From contig NZ_KQ970762.1 of NCBI RefSeq assembly GCF_001579175.1, positions 48,451-112,450 on the forward strand: 64,000 nt of DNA, read 5' to 3'. Origin of the DNA: Streptococcus oralis (GTDB taxonomy: Bacteria; Bacillota; Bacilli; Lactobacillales; Streptococcaceae). The notes under the pieces were generated by a model. It was given only the letters and a program-made list of their open reading frames with translations. It made no database searches and had not been told where the DNA came from. This document shows, piece by piece, positions 39,109 through 48,619 of the stretch. The translations under genes and the position numbers were made by a program. How positions within the stretch are numbered: position 1 is the first letter of the stretch; the number at the start of each line of letters is the position of its first letter.

Positions 39109-39858
39109 TTAATTATTTAAATATTTAATAATCATTTCTGTTACAATCCTCACAGGATTTTGCTCAATATTATAAAATGCGTATCCCAGTAAGATGAATA
39201 ATGATATACAGTAAAAAGCTACAAAACTTTTAGATGATATTTTTAGATTTTCCTTTTTCTGCAATACAGATGTTCCTTCATAAAGTAGAACAAATAAAGT
39301 CATTATCAAAATTGAAAAAATTGAAATATTTCTGATTCTATCAATTTTAAAATTTGTAAACAACTTTAAAAACTCTGGCATAGGAGCCGAAATTGATTCA
39401 ATGGTTGATTGTAAACCAGAAAACTTACTAAAATCAATTTTTGTATTTGTTTCCCAAAATTCTTTTACATTAGTTGGTAAAAAATTTAAAAGATAAAAGA
39501 CTACAATACTTACTACTGGAGGAATCAGTTCAAATTTATAGTCAATTCCTAACCTCCAATATCTTAAAATTTTTATCAATGAAATTACCATAATTATAAA
39601 AATCATTAACTTTCCTGCCAATGAATAAAAAAGGTAGATCCCAAAAAATATCAAAAAACATAAAACCATAGGACCATAATCGCTATGATTTGTTGAATTA
39701 GAATTATTACTTTCTTTGTTGATATTCTGAGTAAAATAATACTTGTCACCAATATCAATATTTACCGATGGAGTAGATGGTTTGAAAAGAAAAACAACAC
39801 CAATAAATGACATGATTAATTCTAGAATTGGCACAACATATTGAACAAAAGTTTCCAA
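39109..39858 (-). CDS. hypothetical polytopic membrane protein, 249 aa
   Basis: Starts at TTG 39858, five bases after AGGAGG; a GTG two codons earlier overlaps that site. Hydrophobic segments near 8-25, 65-83, 85-97, 112-128, 180-197 and 212-230. AT-rich and unlike the purine genes in codon use. It begins directly after the purK stop. No family recognised. Confidence 0.6.
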   Translation of the reverse strand: METFVQYVVPILELIMSFIGVVFLFKPSTPSVNIDIGDKYYFTQNINKESNNSNSTNHSDYGPMVLCFLIFFGIYLFYSLAGKLMIFIIMVISLIKILRYWRLGIDYKFELIPPVVSIVVFYLLNFLPTNVKEFWETNTKIDFSKFSGLQSTIESISAPMPEFLKLFTNFKIDRIRNISIFSILIMTLFVLLYEGTSVLQKKENLKISSKSFVAFYCISLFILLGYAFYNIEQNPVRIVTEMIIKYLNN

Positions 39859-39867
39859 AACCACCTC

Positions 39868-40959
39868 CTAAAAATCAATCCCTTCCCCTAATTCAACCAC
39901 ACTATTCGGCATATCACTAAACAAAGTCACATGTCCCATCTTACGGTTGTGCTTCGCTTCTATTTTACCATACATATGGATGTGGGCGCTTGGATTTTCT
40001 GCGACATATTTTTCAGCGGCCTCGACATGCTGGCCGAGGACATTGAGCATGACGGCTGGGGCATGCAGGTGGATAGCTGGCAATGGTGCTCCCAGAACAC
40101 CGAGAATATGGGTATCAAACTGCGAGAAGTCGCAGGCTTCGATAGAATAATGCCCAGAGTTGTGTGGTCGCGGAGCAATCTCATTGACGATAATGTCGTC
40201 AGCTGTCGCAAACATTTCCACACAAAGTGTTCCAGACAAATTGAGCTGGTCTGCGATTCGTACCGCCATAGCTTTAGCCTTGTCAGCCAGAATTGCTGAA
40301 ATGCGAGCTGGGACGATAGTCTTAGATAGGATATTGTTGCGGTGGATATTTTCCTGAACTGGGAAAACTGTCACGTCCTTGCCATTTCCTGATACGATGA
40401 CAGAAATTTCAAGGTCAAAATTGACAAATTCTTCCAAAACGCAGTCTGCTGAATCCGCTAGTGCATAGGCTTCTTCCAAATCTGCTTCTGAGCGAATGAC
40501 CTTTTGTCCATGCCCATCATAGCCACCAGTCGCAGTCTTGAGGACATAGTTTTTCGACAGGTCAATATCTGCCAAGTCTTGTCTAGAAGTCACGACCTTG
40601 TAGGGCGCCACGGTGACTTGAGCTTTGTTGGAAAGGAAGTCCTTTTCAAAGATACGATTTTGAGAAATGCGGAGTAGGTCCGTCCCTTGAGGGAGCTGAC
40701 CATTCTTGATAACAGCATCCAAACCGTCAGCATCGACATTTTCAAACTCATAGGTGAGGACATCGCAACGCTCAGCCAGCTGACGAAGGGCATCCACATC
40801 GTTATAAGGCGCCACGATGATTTCCGCCACACGAGAAGCTGGGCAATCCGCCGCAGGATCCAGCGCTATAACCTTGTGCCCCATGTAGATAGCAGAAATG
40901 GCCATCATCTGACCCAGCTGACCGCCACCGATAATTCCGATTGTTTTAGATAAGCTCAT
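39868..40959 (-). CDS. purK: 5-(carboxyamino)imidazole ribonucleotide synthase
   Basis: 363 aa from ATG 40959. ATP-grasp enzyme: [11 protein letters not shown] near 8-18, [13 protein letters not shown] near 148-160, and [12 protein letters not shown] near 265. It carboxylates AIR using ATP and bicarbonate. The start overlaps the purE stop by 14 bases. A degenerate copy of its last 32 codons lies at 38193-38288. Confidence 0.97.
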   Translation of the reverse strand: MSLSKTIGIIGGGQLGQMMAISAIYMGHKVIALDPAADCPASRVAEIIVAPYNDVDALRQLAERCDVLTYEFENVDADGLDAVIKNGQLPQGTDLLRISQNRIFEKDFLSNKAQVTVAPYKVVTSRQDLADIDLSKNYVLKTATGGYDGHGQKVIRSEADLEEAYALADSADCVLEEFVNFDLEISVIVSGNGKDVTVFPVQENIHRNNILSKTIVPARISAILADKAKAMAVRIADQLNLSGTLCVEMFATADDIIVNEIAPRPHNSGHYSIEACDFSQFDTHILGVLGAPLPAIHLHAPAVMLNVLGQHVEAAEKYVAENPSAHIHMYGKIEAKHNRKMGHVTLFSDMPNSVVELGEGIDF

Positions 40960-41434
40960 TTGTCGACTCCTCTGCGATTTTTCCTTGTTCTTCTGCAAAA
41001 TCTGCCAAAGCTGTCGCGATAGCCGAATTCTCTACTGACAGGAGACGGAGGGCAAAGAGAGCAGCGTTGATCGCACCCGCTTCACCGATAGCCATGGTTG
41101 CGACTGGTACACCACCTGGCATCTGTACAATCGAGTAAAGCGAGTCCACGCCACTAAGAGCACGTGATTTGACTGGTACACCAATGACAGGAAGGGTTGT
41201 TTTGGCAGCTACCATACCTGGCAAATGAGCTGCGCCTCCAGCACCTGCGATGATAACCTTGATGCCACGGCTACGAGCTTCTTCGGCATGTTTGAACATG
41301 AGGTCTGGTGTGCGGTGAGCAGAAACAACTTTCTTTTCGTAGGCTACACCGAAGCGGTCTAGGACTTCGGCTGTTTTTTGCATGGTTGCCCAATCGGATT
41401 TGGAGCCCATGATGATGGAAATTACTGGTTTCAT
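40946..41434 (-). CDS. purE: N5-carboxyaminoimidazole ribonucleotide mutase
   Basis: 162 aa from ATG 41434 (AAAAAGGATT site). G-S-K-S-D-W-A-T-M near 10-18, S-A-H-R-T-P near 44 and [12 protein letters not shown] near 70 are class I PurE active-site segments. It moves the carboxylate from N5 to C4 of CAIR. Coupled to purK by overlap; the paired RNA elements lie directly upstream. Confidence 0.97.
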   Translation of the reverse strand: MKPVISIIMGSKSDWATMQKTAEVLDRFGVAYEKKVVSAHRTPDLMFKHAEEARSRGIKVIIAGAGGAAHLPGMVAAKTTLPVIGVPVKSRALSGVDSLYSIVQMPGGVPVATMAIGEAGAINAALFALRLLSVENSAIATALADFAEEQGKIAEESTNELI

Positions 41435-41460
41435 TTTTAATCCTTTTTCTTCCTTTTTTG

Positions 41461-41596
41461 ACAATCACCTTAGGTTGTGAGGGACGGTAGCAGCCACCAA
41501 AGGTGTCTCATACCTAAATCGTAAGCCCAAGGTCTTCCAATTTCCCTGAACGATTGGATGATAATCCAATCGTTCTTTCACAAAGGCGGTGATTGT
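41461..41596 (-). ncRNA. structured RNA unit B (purE-proximal)
   Basis: The outer stem is ACAATCACC with GGTGATTGT (41461-41469 and 41588-41596) and the inner stem TTGTGA with TCACAA (41475-41480 and 41578-41583). Hairpin 1 has 12-bp arms (41548-41575) and hairpin 2 is CACC-TTT-GGTG. Shared unpaired blocks with unit A include TTTAGGxATGA and CCGTCCC. It ends about 26 bases before the purE start, inside the pur transcript. No coding frame is present. It could be cis-regulatory or processed out. Confidence 0.6.
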
Positions 41597-41669
41597 TCTA
41601 TATTGGCTCGCTAACGCTCGCAAACCATACGATCATTAACGTATTCTGTGAATTTTTATTTTTCTTTTT

Positions 41670-41800
41670 GATAATGGTCTTAGGTGGTGGGGACGGAAGC
41701 AAACCTTCGGTTTCATTCCTAAACTTTGAGCCTAAGTCTCAAATCTCCCCCCGACCAGAACAGTAATAGTTCTGGTCTTTTCACCACGGCGATCATTATC
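41670..41800 (-). ncRNA. structured RNA unit A (purD-proximal)
   Basis: The outer stem is GATAATG with CATTATC (41670-41676 and 41794-41800) and the inner stem GTGGTG with CACCAC (41684-41689 and 41782-41787). Hairpin 1 is GACCAGAAC with GTTCTGGTC (41753-41761 and 41769-41777) and hairpin 2 is AAACC-GAA-GGTTT. Every helix matches one in unit B, with different bases but kept pairing. A possible extra pairing links CTTAGG with CCTAAG. I do not recognise a known riboswitch class. Confidence 0.6.
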
Positions 41801-41835
41801 GTATTTGGCGACTTCGTCGCGTTATTTTTATACTT

Positions 41836-43098
41836 TTACTTTATAGCCTTGCTTCCGATATCTGTTCGGTAAAAGAGGCCTTCTGTTTTTTGTTGGGAGA
41901 GTTCTTGGTAGATGGTTTCTTGGGCTTCTTTGACGGTGTCTGCTGTGGTAACGAGCATATAGACACGTCCACCGTTTGATAGAAGTGCTCTGCTATTTTC
42001 CGCAAACTTAGCCCCTGCATAGTAGGTGGTGATATCGCCGTCGGTTTTTGCTGGCAATTCAACACCCTTTTCATAATCTAGTGGGTAGCCCTTGGATGCG
42101 ACAACTACACCAAGTGTCACACCATTGTCCGTCCATGTGATGTTTGGCTCCTTACCATCAAGGATATCCGTAATATTTTGTGCAAAGTCAGATGTCAGAC
42201 GAGGCAAGATAATCTGAGTTTCGGGATCTCCGAAGCGAGCGTTAAACTCTATAACCTTCGGACCGTCAGCAGTCAAAATAAGCCCTGCGTAAAGGACACC
42301 AAGATACTGACGACCTTCTTTGATCATCCCTTCAAGGACTGGCTTGACAATGGTGTCAACCGCCGTATCAACCACGCTCTGTGGCAAGTGTGGAACTGGC
42401 GCATATGCACCCATCCCACCAGTATTAGGGCCCTTATCACCATCGTAAGCACGTTTGTGATCCTGAGCCGTTGGCATGATGTAGAATTTGTCCTCATTGA
42501 CAAAGGCAAAGAGAGAGAACTCCTCACCGTCGAGGAATTCCTCGATAACCACACGCGCACCTGAGTCACCGAATTTATTGTCCAAAAGCATCTCGTGAGC
42601 GGCTTCGACCGCTTGCTCAACCGTTTCAGCTACGACAACACCTTTACCGAGTGCCAAACCATCTGCCTTGACAACGATAGGAGCGCCTTTCTCCTCGATA
42701 TAGGCCTTGGCCTCCTCGAAATCTGAAAATGTGCCATAGGCTGCTGTCGGAACACCGTATTTAACCATGATTTCCTTAGCAAAATCCTTGGACCACTCCA
42801 GCTCCGCTGCCAATCTTGTCGGACCAAAGGCCTTGAGACCAGCTGCATTGAAATCATCCACAATCCCAGCTGCAAGCGCATCATCTGGCCCGATAAAGGT
42901 CCAAGCAATATCATTAGCCTTTGCGAACTCTATTAACTTAGAATGTTCGGAAATAGAGATATTTACCAATTCCAGACCATCCAGAGTCATCCCGTTATTC
43001 CCAGGAGCTACAAAGACTTTTTCAACGTCTTTTGACTCAAGCAATTTCTTAGCAATGGCATGTTCACGACCACCCGAGCCGACAACTAACAGCTTCAT
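41836..43098 (-). CDS. purD: phosphoribosylamine-glycine ligase
   Basis: 420 aa. G-S-G-G-R-E-H-A-I opening, F-I-G-P-D-D-A-L-A near 72, A-D-G-L-A-L-G-K-G-V near 146-155 and K-V-I-E-F-N-A-R-F-G-D-P-E near 276-288 are GARS signatures of the ATP-grasp fold. It joins phosphoribosylamine and glycine to give GAR. It is separated from purH by an sce7726-sce7725-RES insertion. Confidence 0.97.
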   Translation of the reverse strand: MKLLVVGSGGREHAIAKKLLESKDVEKVFVAPGNNGMTLDGLELVNISISEHSKLIEFAKANDIAWTFIGPDDALAAGIVDDFNAAGLKAFGPTRLAAELEWSKDFAKEIMVKYGVPTAAYGTFSDFEEAKAYIEEKGAPIVVKADGLALGKGVVVAETVEQAVEAAHEMLLDNKFGDSGARVVIEEFLDGEEFSLFAFVNEDKFYIMPTAQDHKRAYDGDKGPNTGGMGAYAPVPHLPQSVVDTAVDTIVKPVLEGMIKEGRQYLGVLYAGLILTADGPKVIEFNARFGDPETQIILPRLTSDFAQNITDILDGKEPNITWTDNGVTLGVVVASKGYPLDYEKGVELPAKTDGDITTYYAGAKFAENSRALLSNGGRVYMLVTTADTVKEAQETIYQELSQQKTEGLFYRTDIGSKAIK

Positions 43099-43233
43099 CT
43101 CTCAACCTCTTTTGCGAATTATTTACTAACATTATATCACAAACGTTCGTTTTAATCTAATTATATTTGCGAGTAAAAAATACAACATCGAGTAAACTTA
43201 CTGAACCTATTTCATTTTTAGCCTTTAAACATT

Positions 43234-43267
43234 CAATACCGCCTCATTATAAAACAAGGCGGTATTG
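43234..43267 (-). terminator. hairpin downstream of the RES gene
   Basis: CAATACCGCC and GGCGGTATTG pair perfectly around a 14-base loop. No strong T-run follows on either strand, so termination may be weak and allow purD expression. The 220-base gap to purD (43099-43318) holds nothing else I can name. Confidence 0.55.
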
Positions 43268-43318
43268 AGTGCGGAATATCTCTAAAAGTATGTAGAAAAG
43301 CTTCATTAGGCATTAAGC

Positions 43319-44406
43319 TTACCAGCTATAAGAAATATGATTTATTTGTTTCATCCTTATATCGGTTACCTCAAAACAATCCGGCGTAAATATAGCCAAA
43401 TTGAATCCTTCGGGATTCATAACACTGCGGAATTCAATTCCTTGATAAATTAATTCTCCAGAAATTGGTTTGGTTAGAGATTTCACAAAATCAGCTATAT
43501 ATTGAGTAGGGATATAATCTAGAATATCATCAGAATTTCTCATTACTCGCCCCATCTCAGAATCAATCTTTTTTAGATTTTTTTTATTAATCGCTAATTC
43601 AGCAAGATCATCAATAATACCATCTTGAAAAGGGCTAATTTCAATTATTTTTTAAAATCAATGACTGTTATTGCAGACTTCAACTTAAAAGTGCCAATAC
43701 ATACATGATCATATAAACCTGTTCTTGTTTCATGTATTGTTGTCGTCTCTGAATCACCTAAATAAAGCATTACAACCCCTTTTGGATTAGCTCTTCCATC
43801 GGCCGATTTACCTTTAGGAGGTGCCCCTATCCCTTCTGATTCAAATAGTTTCCCGTCTTTTGAAATCCTGCACCTATAGAACTGTTCTCCTTCTGAATAA
43901 GTCTTTTGAATAGCTTCACAATACTTTCTTAGAATGCATTTATTAATTTGATTTGAATGAAAACGATTGTTATATTTAATGTCGTCAACAAAATCTTCCC
44001 AACTCTTACTGAACAATGAATGATCTTTTAAATAAATTGGGTCATACATCTGCTTTACTCCAACAGGGTGCGTTAACAATTCAGGACTTTCTTCGAATAG
44101 ATTTTTACAAATCTCAGAAAGCATTTGGTGAATCTTGAACTCCTCTTTAGTAGTAAATATATTCCAATTTGTAGCTATTTCTGTTTTTAGAAGCGTTTCT
44201 TGCCCAACTGGGAAATTTTCTATTTTATCTACTGGAGAAAAAATAGAAACGAGAGAGCTCAAAAATGGAATTAAATAGTCGTCACACTGTGTATCATAAA
44301 CACAAACATTATTATTTGAACAAATGTCACAGCTAGCCTGCCTTTCAGCTATATTAACTTCGTTTTTTAGAATCTCATCTGCAAAACAATCTTTACAAAT
44401 TTTCAT
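43319..44406 (-). pseudogene. RES-domain protein with N-terminal Cys-rich region, frameshifted
   Basis: Frame 1 (43645-44406, 253 aa) opens with C-K-D-C and C-D-I-C (zinc-binding type, as in HEPN/RES N-terminal regions). It reaches the RES core: F-Y-R-C-R-I, G-A-P-P-K-G-K-S-A-D-G-R-A-N-P-K-G, and T-T-T-I-H-E-T-R. It ends early after V-I-D-F-K-K. The next frame continues I-S-P-F-Q-D-G, then D-Y-I-P-T-Q-Y-I-A-D-F-V and G-I-E-F-R-S, the usual second half of a RES domain. One more A in the A6 run at 43648-43653 restores a protein of about 362 aa. RES proteins are NAD+-degrading toxins or effectors. It overlaps the sce7725-like gene by four bases. Confidence 0.82.
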
Positions 44407-45350
44407 TCACTGTCTCCACTGATTCGGTCAAGATACTTACTAACCAATTCAATATGATGCATAATGGACAATTTCTTTACTGTGCCAAGACCTGGATAAG
44501 AACCCGTTTTATACAATTTTTCAAATTCATTTATCGCCAGTGTTCTTTCCACTAGGCCCTCGTTGACAAATGTAATTAATTTTTCAAGTGCTTCCTTAAA
44601 CTTACCAGCTGGGTTTGTTGGATCTTGGTTTGTTTCTGATACAAAATGGTGAATTCTTAGATTTTCATCAGAATCAAAATAAACGATGTGGATAGCAACA
44701 GCATAAGGAGCAAAACCTGATTCACTATACTCCTCTCCTACAATGGAATAGTCAGAAAATCCCTTATATTCATCTTCTATAAAATATTTATGATCATCTG
44801 AGAAGAATTCATCATCTTTGTCTGAATAATCTGTATTTCTTGCTAATTTAACAAAATTGTCACTAATCTTGACTTTATTTCCCTGAACTTCTCTTTTTAG
44901 TCTTCCTATTTCTGAAATAAAATTATACGCCGTCTCTTGTTCCCTATAATTTTTATTATATCCTTGTAAATCATCGGGCTTCTTACACACTGTTATTTGT
45001 TTGCCAATATCTGCAATAGACTTAAAATTTTCTTCTAAACTATAATCCTTACTTATCAACGAAACATAATAAAAATTCTCACTTTCATCAATCAAACGAT
45101 CCAATCGAGTAGCAAGATTACTTTTAGAAAAATCGCTATATTCCTCCAAAAAAGATCCTACACCTGGATTCATTACAATAGAACATTTCTGCCTCTTATC
45201 TTTAAAACCCTCCAAAGTACTTACCAGTGTAGGAGATAATCTTACCGGTTCAATAATTGGAATTACAGCGCTTCCTAATTTATTATTTTCTAACAATTCT
45301 CTAAGAGCAATCAACTCATACTGTCTTCCTCTCAAATACGGAAAATACAT
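44403..45350 (-). CDS. sce7725-family protein
   Basis: 315 aa. The opening Y-F-P-Y-L-R-G-R-Q-Y-E-L-I-A-L-R-E-L and I-P-I-I-E-P-V near 30-36 are what I know from proteins annotated sce7725 family, which occur next to sce7726 proteins. C-terminal pieces H-I-V-Y-F and H-H-F-V-S fit. Biochemical role unknown. Middle gene of a three-gene cassette: 12 bases after sce7726, four-base overlap with the RES gene. Confidence 0.78.
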   Translation of the reverse strand: MYFPYLRGRQYELIALRELLENNKLGSAVIPIIEPVRLSPTLVSTLEGFKDKRQKCSIVMNPGVGSFLEEYSDFSKSNLATRLDRLIDESENFYYVSLISKDYSLEENFKSIADIGKQITVCKKPDDLQGYNKNYREQETAYNFISEIGRLKREVQGNKVKISDNFVKLARNTDYSDKDDEFFSDDHKYFIEDEYKGFSDYSIVGEEYSESGFAPYAVAIHIVYFDSDENLRIHHFVSETNQDPTNPAGKFKEALEKLITFVNEGLVERTLAINEFEKLYKTGSYPGLGTVKKLSIMHHIELVSKYLDRISGDSE

Positions 45351-45362
45351 ATAAATACTCCT

Positions 45363-46196
45363 TTATTCATTTAAAAACTGCTTTAATGCCTTAAAATCCT
45401 TAGGTTTAAAATTCATGAAATACACCAAAAATTTAAGCTCATAAGGAACATCTGCAAATAAATCTTTATCTATTGAATTCCTCTTCTTCAATTCCATAAG
45501 AAAATCCGAATAAAACTGTTCCAATGGAATCTTTTTGGTTAATAATTTACAAACGTCATAATACTCAAATTGAGACACATCTGGTAACGAATTAAAATGT
45601 TTCTCAATAATGTTTTCATATTCCCCCTTACGAAGTATTTTAAAAATTATTTCCCTATCTAAATCAGTACTGTACTTCTCTGGTTTAATTATTGTTTTAA
45701 TTTTGCTGTTTCTTTGGAGCACATAAAGACCAACAGGTTTTTTTAACAACTTAATCTTCTCCAAAGCTAAATTTACATTTTTTTCATGAGTAACAATTGC
45801 AACATGATTAAATGCTCTATAGTATTCTGTGATTTGATTTTCTAACCTATCAAAATTATCAAATTCAGTTTTGATTTCATATACCACAGCTTTTCCATTT
45901 ATTAAAATAAAATCTGGTTTTGCATTTCCAACAGGTATTTCAGTCAAAGCAGTAGTAGTATTTATACTATGTACCCCTAATAGTAATTTATTTAACAACG
46001 TATTTTTATAAAAATATTCATTTCTATACGATTGAGAGAGTTTCATATAAGTATTTTGAATTATAGACAAATTATTACCTAATTTATGATGTTGCGATAC
46101 ACACTCAAAAATTGGATCTTTTTTATTTTGTACGAGGTTTTTTATAGTATTTCTGGAAAAAAATCTATTTATTAAATAATTTTTTTTAATTTCCAA
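45363..46196 (-). CDS. sce7726-family protein (PD-(D/E)XK nuclease-like)
   Basis: 277 aa starting at a TTG preceded by AAGGAGG. P-D-F-I-L-I-N-G-K-A-V-V-Y-E-I-K-T-E near 94-111 is a PD-(D/E)XK core (D, E-x-K), and A-I-V-T-H near 134 follows in the expected place. The N-terminal half is helical. Annotated members of this family sit with sce7725 genes. First gene of the cassette, with -10 TATAAT at 46233-46238. The nuclease function is inferred from the motif. AT-rich compared with flanking purH and purD. Confidence 0.78.
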   Translation of the reverse strand: MEIKKNYLINRFFSRNTIKNLVQNKKDPIFECVSQHHKLGNNLSIIQNTYMKLSQSYRNEYFYKNTLLNKLLLGVHSINTTTALTEIPVGNAKPDFILINGKAVVYEIKTEFDNFDRLENQITEYYRAFNHVAIVTHEKNVNLALEKIKLLKKPVGLYVLQRNSKIKTIIKPEKYSTDLDREIIFKILRKGEYENIIEKHFNSLPDVSQFEYYDVCKLLTKKIPLEQFYSDFLMELKKRNSIDKDLFADVPYELKFLVYFMNFKPKDFKALKQFLNE

Positions 46197-46370
46197 ATTA
46201 ATCCCCTCCTTAATTTCGTCCTTCTAACATTCATTATATCAAAAATATCTACTTCTAACACGATTTATCATAACTTTATTTATCACCTTTATTCTAAAAT
46301 TATGATGTTTTTCTAACTTACCAACAAGTTTCGTTTCTCATAATTTTTTATTAATCTATTACTTAATTTC

Positions 46371-46400
46371 AAAAAAAGGAAAGAAACTGTTTTCTTCCCT
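46371..46400 (-). terminator. terminator after purH
   Basis: GGGAAGAAA and TTTCTTTCC pair around a 4-base loop, followed by TTTTTTTG on the minus strand, 10 bases after the purH stop. It would end the main purine transcript before the inserted cassette. Confidence 0.8.
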
Positions 46401-46409
46401 TTTATTTTC

Positions 46410-47957
46410 TTAATGTCTAAAATGTCTCACGCCTGTGAAGACCATAGTCAAGCCGTATTTATCCGCAGCTTCGATAGACTCTTGGTCTCGTACTGACCCA
46501 CCTGGTTGAATGATGGCCTTGATACCAGCTTTGGCGATTTCTTCCACGTTATCCGCAAATGGGAAGAAGGCATCGGAAGCAAGCACAGCGCCGTCAAGAC
46601 GGTCTTTAGCTTGGTCAATAGCAATACGAACTGAAGCCACACGGTTGGTTTGACCTGGGCCAACACCAAGTGTCATGTGATCATTAGTCACGATGATTCC
46701 ATTTGATTTGACATACTTGATAGCTTTCCAAGCAAACTCAAGGGCAGTCGCTTCTGTCTCAGTTGGCTGGCGTTTGGTCATCACTTGCCAGTCAGCTGGG
46801 CTTTCTTTGACCACGTCTTGGTTTTGCACCAGGAGTCCACCGACAACACCTGTGTATTCTGCTTCCACTTCACTAGCGTCTTGGGCATCAAATGGCAAGG
46901 CAAGAATGCGCAAGTTTTTCTTTTTGTTGGTCAAAATGGCTAGCGCTTCATCCGTATAGCTTGGTGCAATGATGATTTCAAGGAAAACGTCGTGCATCTT
47001 CTCAGCTGTCGCAGCATCTACCTCACGGTTGAGAACGACAATTCCACCAAAAATAGACACTGGGTCAGACTCATAAGCGTAGTCCCAAGCAGTCTCGATG
47101 TCATCAGCTTGACCAATCCCACATGGGTTCATGTGTTTCAACGCCACAACGGTTGGACGGTCTTTAAAATCACGGATAATACGGATAGCTGCATCCGCAT
47201 CACGGATATTGTTAAAGGACAATTCCTTCCCGTTGAGCTGTTTCGCTGATGCAATAGAATAATCTGTCGGCAAAGCTTTTTGGTAAAAATCTGCATCCTG
47301 TTGAGGATTTTCACCGTAACGCATGGCTTGTTTGAGGTCATAAGTCAAGGTCAGTTTTTCAGGCTTGCTTTCGCCGACCTGAGCTGTAAAATACTCTGCA
47401 ATCAAGGCATCATAAGCTGCAGTGTGACGGAAAACCTTGGCTGCCAAACCTTGACGAGTTTCGTAAGTCGTTTCACCATTTGCTGCCAATTCGTCCAAAA
47501 CCACTGCATAGTCCGCAGGATCTACCACAACTGTCACGCTGGCGTGGTTCTTCGCTGCTGAGCGAAGCATAGACGGACCACCGATATCGATGTTTTCGAC
47601 TGCATCAGCGTAGGTCACATCTGGTTTGAGAATGGTTTCCTTGAATGGGTAAAGGTTTACCACTACAAGGTCGATGAGCTCGATTTGATTGTCCTTAGCC
47701 GCTTCCAAGTGGCTATCCAAGTCACGACGAGCCAAGAGCCCACCATGGATATTTGGATGAAGGGTCTTGACACGACCGTCCATCATCTCTGGGAAACCAG
47801 TCACATCATCGATGGCAATGGTCTCCACCCCGGCATTGTCAAGGGCAACCTTGGTTCCACCTGTCGAGATAATCTCCCAACCAAGTTTTTTGAGTTCTTG
47901 GGCAAATTCAACAATGCCCGCTTTGTCTGAGACGCTGATTAAGGCGCGTTTAGTCAT
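46410..47957 (-). CDS. purH: bifunctional AICAR transformylase/IMP cyclohydrolase
   Basis: 515 aa. IMP cyclohydrolase domain (1-about 145; S-V-S-D-K-A-G-I near 6-13, S-T-G-G-T near 32-36) and AICAR transformylase domain (about 200-515; [10 protein letters not shown] with the catalytic Lys-His near 268, and [10 protein letters not shown]). It carries out the last two steps to IMP. A foreign gene (47972) now separates it from purN. Confidence 0.98.
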   Translation of the reverse strand: MTKRALISVSDKAGIVEFAQELKKLGWEIISTGGTKVALDNAGVETIAIDDVTGFPEMMDGRVKTLHPNIHGGLLARRDLDSHLEAAKDNQIELIDLVVVNLYPFKETILKPDVTYADAVENIDIGGPSMLRSAAKNHASVTVVVDPADYAVVLDELAANGETTYETRQGLAAKVFRHTAAYDALIAEYFTAQVGESKPEKLTLTYDLKQAMRYGENPQQDADFYQKALPTDYSIASAKQLNGKELSFNNIRDADAAIRIIRDFKDRPTVVALKHMNPCGIGQADDIETAWDYAYESDPVSIFGGIVVLNREVDAATAEKMHDVFLEIIIAPSYTDEALAILTNKKKNLRILALPFDAQDASEVEAEYTGVVGGLLVQNQDVVKESPADWQVMTKRQPTETEATALEFAWKAIKYVKSNGIIVTNDHMTLGVGPGQTNRVASVRIAIDQAKDRLDGAVLASDAFFPFADNVEEIAKAGIKAIIQPGGSVRDQESIEAADKYGLTMVFTGVRHFRH

Positions 47958-47971
47958 ATATTCTCCTTATG

Positions 47972-48595
47972 TTATATTTTATCTTCTGCTGGATCAACTT
48001 CAAACCAGTGTTTACTATTTCTTTTACACTCCAACGCTGGAACCCTCTCGGTCACAATACGCTTCTCTTTCCCATTTGGGTCTATTACTCTATCCCATGC
48101 TGTAGGTTTATTGTAATATTTCATCTTTCCATTACAGATCGGACAGGCAGCAACTTCAACTTTCTCTATACTCAACCTATTTCCAATTCCACTAAGTGCA
48201 TAATTAAACATCAAAGGTTGTCTAGTCTCTTTACTTGTAATAGATCGTAAATAAAAAATAATAATCGTTAACAAGAAAATTCCTAAAAAGATAAACAAAA
48301 AATTTTCATTAATTCCCTTAAATTGTCCCGTATTTGAATTTCTAAACCAATTTATTAATGGTTCAATGCCCTTGAAAATTGTGAAAGCACTAGCTACTGA
48401 ACTGAGTATTCCACTGAAACTTAGAACAGACTTAGTTAAAGGAGTCTTCCAAATTACCTTTGCTTCATACTCAGCAACTGGTTTATCATCTTTTTTTTGA
48501 ATATAAACATCTCTACCTGCAGCATATATATCTCCGCCAGCAGTATTTCCTACACCAATATTAGTACCACCATTAAAACTATCTTTATTTGTCAT
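47972..48595 (-). CDS. inserted membrane protein with G-G-D-I-Y motif and zinc ribbon, 207 aa
   Basis: Residues 8-32 are Gly/Asn-rich (N-I-G-V-G-N-T-A-G-G-D-I-Y-A-A-G-R-D-V), a short beta-repeat-like motif seen at the N-termini of several NTPase or effector-associated proteins. Two hydrophobic segments follow (about 52-75 and 98-118), then C-P-I-C near 150 and a further Cys near 190, probably a zinc ribbon. I do not recognise the family. It lies between purN and purH with 14- and 24-base gaps, so it is transcribed with them. Codon use is more AT-rich than its neighbours. Confidence 0.6.
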   Translation of the reverse strand: MTNKDSFNGGTNIGVGNTAGGDIYAAGRDVYIQKKDDKPVAEYEAKVIWKTPLTKSVLSFSGILSSVASAFTIFKGIEPLINWFRNSNTGQFKGINENFLFIFLGIFLLTIIIFYLRSITSKETRQPLMFNYALSGIGNRLSIEKVEVAACPICNGKMKYYNKPTAWDRVIDPNGKEKRIVTERVPALECKRNSKHWFEVDPAEDKI

Positions 48596-48619
48596 TTTTA
48601 TTCCTCTTCTATCTATCTT

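Noticed and set aside
41461..41800. RUP or BOX repeats as explanation of the purD-purE intergenic repeats
   Set aside because: The boxA/boxC cores are absent, and the two copies differ in sequence while keeping base pairing, which points to RNA structure rather than a recent mobile repeat.
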